DNA from: Anaerolineae bacterium
Lineage (GTDB): Bacteria > Chloroflexota > Anaerolineae > Aggregatilineales > Phototrophicaceae
Assembly (NCBI GenBank): GCA_028284565.1
Contig: JANQRM010000129.1
Span: 1-10,486 of the forward strand
Direction of reading: 5' to 3'
DNA: 10,486 bases
Both the position numbers and the translations under genes were made by a program. Numbering within the stretch: the first letter of the stretch is position 1; the number at the start of each line of letters is the position of its first letter. Positions 6,768 to 10,486 of the stretch are shown one piece after another. The notes beneath the pieces are model-generated. The model made no database searches. It had not been told where the DNA came from and worked only from the letters and a program-made list of their open reading frames with translations.

Positions 6768-7501
6768 ATGACAAATCCACAACATGCTCTCACCTATGTC
6801 CGACATCGCTATCCCAAAGAAGTTATCTCTTATGCAGTCTGGCTCTACTTTGCTTCTGCTTGAGCTATCGGGATGTCGAAGATCTGCTGGTAGAAAGAGG
6901 CATTCTTGTCAGCTATGAGACGATCTGTAAGTGGTGTTTGAGGTTTGGTCACGCTTATACTCGACGGATCCGCTGCTATCGCGGTCCGATTGGCGACAAG
7001 TGGCATGTGGATGAGGTCTTCATTAAGGTCCAAGGCAAACGCCAGTATTTGTACCGAGCGATTGATCAGTATAGCAACATCCTAGACATCTTCCTGCTGC
7101 CACGGCGCAACCGCGAGGCAGTCCTGCCTTTCTTCAAGAAACTGCGAGCGACCTATCAGCAAGTGCCCCGAGTGTTGATCACCGACAAGCTCCGTAGCTA
7201 CCATGCTACTACAAGATCAGTCTTCCAATCCGTCGAGCATCGCCAGCATAAGGGACTGAATAATCGTATTGAAGCCCCCCATCGCCGAACCCGGAAACGC
7301 CAGCGATTTCGACAACAGTTTGCCTGTTCCCACTCTGCACAACGGTTTTTGTCTGCTTTTGAATTCATCCAAGATTTTACTCTCCAAAAACGCCATCTCA
7401 TGAGTGCAACCGAATATCGGATGCAAATGAATTTCGCGGCGGGGTGCGAGCCACGTGACCAAAGATGCTACTCATTTTACGAAGCGCGTCAGGGATGTTA
7501 G
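6768..7501 (+). pseudogene. IS6-family transposase, disrupted by one-base deletion
   Basis: The original start is the ATG at 6768. The reading MTNPQHALTYVRHRYPKEVISYAVWLYF ends at 6851, and the continuation FCLSYRDVEDLLVERGILVSYETICKWCLRFG resumes in another frame at 6854. IS6 relatives have one residue between these blocks, but only two bases remain, so one base was lost near 6852. A longer frame from an ATG at 6752 exists, but its first 34 residues are out of frame with the family. The DDE residues are intact: D at 7010 (KWHVDEVFIK), D at 7184 (ITDKLRSYH) and E at 7271 (NNRIEAPH). HRQHKGLNNR and QRFLSAF are also typical. The C-terminus after EYRMQMNFAAG is diverged and may read past the original end. 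IS6 transposases are not known to need programmed frameshifting, so this copy is probably inactive. Confidence 0.85.
6768..7501 (+). mobile_element. IS6-family insertion sequence remnant, ends unresolved
   Basis: The element is recognised only through its transposase. I searched the flanks on both sides for short terminal inverted repeats and the 8-bp target duplication that IS6 elements make, and found no convincing pair close to the gene. The coordinates are therefore those of the coding part. It sits divergently from the sugar operon, with its start codon 54 bp from the operon's -35 box. Confidence 0.7.
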
Positions 7502-7591
7502 TTGGAGTGGTTAGGAAGTGCGTCGCGCACGAGATAATAAACATGGGCGGCTACATCACTGTACCAGCCCACTTGGCAGGTGAGGCAGATC

Positions 7592-7937
7592 CTAGAAGGC
7601 AATCTCCTCTTCGATGTTGGAGGCACTTTCCATGAACTGTATGTGAATGGAGTTAGTTCCATACTAGTGCCTGGCTGCCCGTCGTTGTCCATGTACGGAC
7701 TGGGTCGCAGACATCTACCCTCGACCAGCACACACTGCTCCTTCTCCAAATATTGACAGACCGTATCAGCCAGCGCATTTCATGCTGTCACCCGGTACCG
7801 GACCGTGGTCAACTGTTCACCTCGATAGTAGTTGACCGCCACTGAAAATGAGGTGACGGGTTGCCCTGCCACTTCCCGCAGTTCTGGGGGTCTCCACCAG
7901 GTTATCAGTTAAGTTGAGAAAATCCTGTCCAAATCAT
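7592..7937 (-). pseudogene. ssb: Single-stranded DNA-binding protein (SSB) pseudogene
   Basis: On the minus strand the decayed frame reads PELREVAGQPVTSFSVAVNYYRGEQ, then TVRYRVTA, a TGA stop (7782-7780), NALADTVCQYLEKEQCVLVEGR, LRPSPYMDNDGQPGTSMELT, and in another frame FMESASNIEEEIAF followed by TAG. This is the SSB OB-fold order: GNLGxDPELR, GxPVTxFSVAV, a WFRVxAWxxLAexxxxYLxKG core, VEGRL, DxxGxPRxSxEL, and an acidic C-terminal tip ending in F. The conserved Trp codon has become TGA. The N-terminal block (NLGGDP) survives only as AACCTG GT GGAGACCCC CA GAACTG with indels, and another frameshift lies near 7637-7648. Total length, about 115 codons, fits a short SSB. A working ssb must exist elsewhere. 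The 90 bp between here and the transposase hold nothing I recognise, apart from a short GTGCG/CGCAC stem at 7518-7530. Confidence 0.85.
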
Positions 7938-7943
7938 AATAGA

Positions 7944-8705
7944 TCATGAGGTAATAACTTGAAGAACCGTCCATGAATCTATATTCACGAGTGCATGGAA
8001 AACCATCTGTCCATTCACCACAAAGTCTACTGCCCAGCGATTCTCACCTTGGGGCGATACATAGGTTGTCCAATTATCATGGTTGGCTAGGGCGATATCA
8101 ATCCCATCGGCTTCATAGGCAAGCGCAATCGCTTCATAACGTTGGCTATTGAGCAGGTCATCTTCCTCCAACACGTTTGGGTCAAAGATTTGGTCGATGT
8201 ATATCTCATCGCCTTCGATATAGAGCGCGACCACCCATGCCTCGATTCCACGATAGAAACTGACTTCCCAATATTGTTCCCAACGATTGTAATCAACCCA
8301 AATGTCCCAGAAATTGGGATTGTCGAGGAGGGCTTGCACTTCGCCGTCATTCAGCACGAATTCCTGAACACGCGGTTGCATCACAGCAAATTCACCCGGT
8401 GGGAGGGGCTTCGGCACAAAGAACTCGGTGAATTCCATCGTGTCCATATTGACAACAGCATAGCCTAGCCATTCGTCTTCCTGCTCACTATAAAACTCCA
8501 CATACCAGAAGTTGCCATCATAGACTTCGGCATAATGGGTCCAATCAGGGTAGGTCGCCAGATAATCTGCAAACTCAGGATGCGTCGAGACGAAATCAAT
8601 TGTCGCTTGTTCGTCAGCATCTTGTGCCAGAGTCATCCCCAGTGGAACAAGAGTTAACAGACCCATCCATAAGACAAGAACAAAAAAACGTTTGCTGTGT
8701 ATCAT
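7944..8705 (-). CDS. Secreted protein with three PepSY-like repeats
   Basis: This 253-residue protein has a signal peptide ending near TLA|QDAD (cleavage after residue 27). The rest is acidic and rich in Trp and Tyr, with no cysteine. Three units repeat (about residues 35-95, 113-173 and 187-250). Each has a helical stretch, then a W-rich strand set: WTHYAEVYDGNFWYVEFY with VVNMD; WDIWVDYNRWEQYWEVSFY with LYIEGD; and WTTYVSPQGENRWAVDFVV with LVNID. The layout resembles PepSY domains, small folds often exported and proposed to inhibit peptidases or bind surfaces. The start has AAGGAG at ideal spacing overlapping the stop of the DUF1501 gene 10 nt upstream, so the two are probably co-translated. 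I do not recognise a specific family; the PepSY likeness is by eye. Confidence 0.82.
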   Translation of the reverse strand: MIHSKRFFVLVLWMGLLTLVPLGMTLAQDADEQATIDFVSTHPEFADYLATYPDWTHYAEVYDGNFWYVEFYSEQEDEWLGYAVVNMDTMEFTEFFVPKPLPPGEFAVMQPRVQEFVLNDGEVQALLDNPNFWDIWVDYNRWEQYWEVSFYRGIEAWVVALYIEGDEIYIDQIFDPNVLEEDDLLNSQRYEAIALAYEADGIDIALANHDNWTTYVSPQGENRWAVDFVVNGQMVFHALVNIDSWTVLQVITS

Positions 8706-8715
8706 GATGATCTCC

Positions 8716-9975
8716 TTAACTGACCAAGCCCAAAGGCGTGATTGGATGGTTGGGGAAGATAAAACCTAAGTCATCGGTGCGTAGGCGATTTTGGAGTACC
8801 TCTGCCACCACATCACGATAATCTGTTGTGATTGCTAAGTCGCCATCATCGAGGTGTTCCGGCTGGAGTGTGGGCCATTTGGAGAAGACTTGCCCACCTG
8901 CAACATTTCCTCCCATCAACATCATGAAGTTGCCATGTCCATGGTCTGTACCCGCACTACCATTTTCAACAACGCGCCGACCAAATTCACTCATCGTCAC
9001 CACGGTCACACGTCCCATCTGCTTCTGCACATCTGCATAGAAGGCACTCAGCCCATGGGAAAGGTTCGTCAATAAACCTGCAAACTCCCCATCCAATGTG
9101 CCTTGATTTTCGTGGGTGTCCCAACCACCAATGTCGATGCAAGCGACTTCGAGTCCGACATCTGATTTAATCAACTGAGCCACCTGCTTCAGTCCCATCC
9201 CAAATTCGTTATCAGGATATTGGGCGTTGTTTTCCGGTTGATAGGTCGTCGCGTCAATGCGTTGCAGTTGGTCGATGGTGTCAAAGACGAGCTTGGCTTG
9301 ATGCTCAAGTATTTTTCCTGGAGTAGTGATGGCATAGAGTTGTGCGAGGGTCTGTTGCATCCGTTGAATCTCATCTTCACGTCCTCGCAAGTGGAAGTCC
9401 GCGATGGATTGCAACGCTAATGAGGACACCGGACCACGTAACGAAGTCGGGAGCATCGCCCCCATGCCCACCGCACGAAAGGGTGAGTTGCTTCGATACG
9501 CTGTCGACTGCAAATGTCGTCCAATCCAGCCCGTGTCGGTTGTTTTGTTACCTGGTGTGCCATATTCCATGAAGAGCATGGCATCAAAGTGGGAACGGCT
9601 AGGGTCTATCGAGCCAGTGGCATGAACTACCGCTAAATCCCCACTGTCATAGACATGCTTTAATGATTCCATTGCTGGATGAAAAGCAAATTGTCCATCC
9701 AAATCTATCGCACTATTGTCATCATTCGACGGTTCTGGCACAGCTTGTGTCGGACGCACATCATAGTAATTCGCGCCCTCACTATATGGAATCACGGCAC
9801 TCAGCCCATCAATCCCACCCCGCAGGAAGATACAGACCATCACATCTCCACTGGGCGATTGGTCATCTTGGGCAAAGGCAAGACGTGGCATCCAACTGGG
9901 CAACATCGTCGCCCCGACACCCACTGCCCCCACCGTCGCCATCTTTTTCATCCATTCACGTCTTGAAAGGGTCAT
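8716..9975 (-). CDS. Tat-exported DUF1501 protein
   Basis: This 419-residue protein belongs to DUF1501 (PF07394), a family of exported proteins with an alkaline-phosphatase/sulfatase-like fold and mostly unknown substrate. The N-terminus has a twin-arginine signal (SRREWMKK, residues 4-11), a hydrophobic core, and a likely cut at AFA|QDD (after residue 35), so it is exported folded. Diagnostic blocks are LRGGIDGLS (51-59), SHFDAMLFMEYGTP (128-141), DIGGWDTHENQG (281-292) and SEFGRRVVENGSAGTDHGHGN (329-349). The Asp and His residues of the last two are the probable metal-site ligands. It lies downstream of a DUF1800 gene, the usual partner of this family. The start has AAGGAAGG about 10 nt upstream. 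No specific reaction can be assigned. Confidence 0.95.
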   Translation of the reverse strand: MTLSRREWMKKMATVGAVGVGATMLPSWMPRLAFAQDDQSPSGDVMVCIFLRGGIDGLSAVIPYSEGANYYDVRPTQAVPEPSNDDNSAIDLDGQFAFHPAMESLKHVYDSGDLAVVHATGSIDPSRSHFDAMLFMEYGTPGNKTTDTGWIGRHLQSTAYRSNSPFRAVGMGAMLPTSLRGPVSSLALQSIADFHLRGREDEIQRMQQTLAQLYAITTPGKILEHQAKLVFDTIDQLQRIDATTYQPENNAQYPDNEFGMGLKQVAQLIKSDVGLEVACIDIGGWDTHENQGTLDGEFAGLLTNLSHGLSAFYADVQKQMGRVTVVTMSEFGRRVVENGSAGTDHGHGNFMMLMGGNVAGGQVFSKWPTLQPEHLDDGDLAITTDYRDVVAEVLQNRLRTDDLGFIFPNHPITPLGLVS

Positions 9976-10163
9976 GATTGGTACGCCTTCCTTGTTCGTT
10001 GTTGGTTTTTAGTGATTGGTTCTTGGTGCTTTAGGGCTGTCTTTCGGATAGCATTACACGATTGGATTGAACCATTGAGATGGGTTTCTATTTTCAAGCG
10101 TTGTGCAATTTTTGCGTGTGAAAAACGACATTTGGCTTGACATTGCTTGGCATGAATACACAT
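9972..10163 (-). CDS. Possible small basic, cysteine-containing protein (63 aa), unproven
   Basis: A frame of 63 codons fills most of the 202-bp gap between the DUF1800 and DUF1501 genes. Its ATG (10163) has GGAG with a 7-nt spacer, and its stop TGA overlaps the DUF1501 start as ATGA, both signs of a translated, coupled gene. The N-terminus (MCIHAKQCQAKCRFSHAK) has three cysteines and two histidines. The rest is basic, and no family is recognised. Against it, the second half derives from CCAA-rich sequence common in non-coding spacers, and no signal peptide is seen although its neighbours are exported. It may be chance. Confidence 0.3.
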   Translation of the reverse strand: MCIHAKQCQAKCRFSHAKIAQRLKIETHLNGSIQSCNAIRKTALKHQEPITKNQQRTRKAYQS

Positions 10164-10177
10164 CGTTCGACTCCTAT
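9976..10177. other. Spacer between DUF1800 and DUF1501 genes
   Basis: Apart from the doubtful 63-aa frame, this spacer shows a CCAA-rich, low-complexity stretch on the minus strand around 10000-10035 (CCAAGAACCAATCAC and AAAACCAACAACG). I see no clear promoter or terminator, so the two flanking genes may be one transcript. Confidence 0.5.
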
Positions 10178-10486
10178 CTACCGCCATTGATACGCTGGAG
10201 AAGCCAACATCAGCCCATAGAGCGTCCCCAATTTGGTGGAGAGTAACTGGCTGGTGACCGATGTCGCACCGCTCCTATCATCCGATGCATAAGCAATAAA
10301 CTCAGCATTCATCTCAGCAGGGAGAGGCATCCCATAGACTTGTGTCGCCACATGATCCACCAACTCACTGATGGTCTGTGGATTACCAACGCGATTGTGC
10401 AAATCCGTCCGCAAGAAGCTATCGACGGTACTCAAGGCTTCATGGGTGAGAGTCATGGAGACATTCCAACGAGCTAATAAGCCACT
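10178..10486 (-). CDS. DUF1800 protein, C-terminal part (partial)
   Basis: The open frame enters from the right edge and gives the last 102 residues of a DUF1800 (PF08811) protein. SGLLARWNVSM at the edge corresponds to the family's late GLLARxNFA block, which follows the NPPNVxGW motif outside the window. The tail, with TISELVDHVATQVYGMPL, TSQLLSTKLGTLYGLMLASPAYQWR, matches the usual ending, in which a helix runs into a short SPxxQ-type terminus. DUF1800 genes very often precede DUF1501 genes, as here. Function is unknown; the pair is thought to act outside the cytoplasm. An internal ATG at 10456 is not the start, because the frame and the family match continue upstream of it. Confidence 0.88.
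   Translation of the reverse strand, partial: SGLLARWNVSMTLTHEALSTVDSFLRTDLHNRVGNPQTISELVDHVATQVYGMPLPAEMNAEFIAYASDDRSGATSVTSQLLSTKLGTLYGLMLASPAYQWR

Noticed and set aside
6752..6850. Upstream ATG at 6752 as start of the transposase
   Set aside because: The first 34 codons from there are out of frame with the family; the conserved N-terminus is read from the ATG at 6768 in another frame.
6845..6862. Programmed -1 frameshifting in the transposase
   Set aside because: There is no classical slippery heptamer at the junction, and IS6 transposases are normally made from a single frame.
7518..7530. GTGCG/CGCAC stem as a terminator or IS end
   Set aside because: The stem is only 5 bp, no T-run follows on either strand, and no matching inverted copy is seen at the other side of the transposase.
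7498..7749. Minus-strand 83-codon open frame
   Set aside because: It reads partly through the ssb pseudogene (EKEQCVLVEGR to SMELT) and then leaves its frame; it starts in the middle of the OB fold and is not a gene of its own.
8087..8468. Open frames of 87 (minus) and 108 (plus) codons inside the PepSY-like gene
   Set aside because: The frame at 7944-8705 has a signal peptide, internal repeats and a strong ribosome binding site; these others are shadows.
8828..9966. Several plus-strand frames opposite the DUF1501 gene
   Set aside because: The minus-strand frame contains all DUF1501 motifs; the opposite frames show no family features.
1..10486. CRISPR array, tRNA or rRNA genes
   Set aside because: No regularly spaced direct repeats and no recognisable tRNA or rRNA sequence were seen on either strand.

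Overview
The window looks like chromosomal DNA from a Chloroflexota bacterium, most likely of the Anaerolineae or a related lineage. This is inferred from gene content: a CUT1 sugar-import operon with a DUF624 protein and a GH65 enzyme, a DUF1800/DUF1501 pair, and exported proteins whose signal peptides end in A|QD. No rRNA or marker gene confirms it. Almost all genes are on the minus strand.

Right to left along the minus strand, positions 6714 to 1 hold a carbohydrate-import operon. It has a sigma70-type promoter (perfect TTGACA, -10 TATTCT) directly followed by a near-perfect LacI-type operator. Then come a solute-binding protein, a 44-nt intergenic hairpin, a MalF-like permease, a MalG-like permease, a DUF624 membrane protein, a LacI-family repressor and the N-terminal 417 codons of a GH65 glycoside phosphorylase/hydrolase that runs off the window. 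The spacing is tight (1 to 8 nt between most genes), and several Shine-Dalgarno sites lie inside the preceding gene. The likely logic is this: the binding protein and permeases import an alpha-linked di- or oligosaccharide, GH65 cleaves it in the cytoplasm, and the LacI protein senses it and represses from the operator. No ATPase gene is present, so a shared MsiK/UgpC-type ATPase is expected elsewhere. The MalF-like permease carries a roughly 100-residue extra periplasmic domain resembling the beta-rich repeat of baseplate J/gp47-like proteins, which is the most unusual item in the window.

Positions 6768 to 7943 are a decayed mobile or accessory patch. It holds an IS6-family transposase on the plus strand, with an intact DDE triad but a one-base deletion near its N-terminus. 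It also holds a minus-strand single-stranded DNA-binding protein (SSB) pseudogene with several frameshifts and a nonsense codon, still ending in an SSB-like EEEIAF tip.

Positions 7944 to 10486 hold a second minus-strand cluster: the C-terminal end of a DUF1800 protein, a possible 63-aa small ORF, a Tat-exported DUF1501 protein, and a secreted protein built of three PepSY-like repeats. DUF1800/DUF1501 pairs are a well-known but poorly characterised export module; the repeat protein appears translationally coupled to it here.
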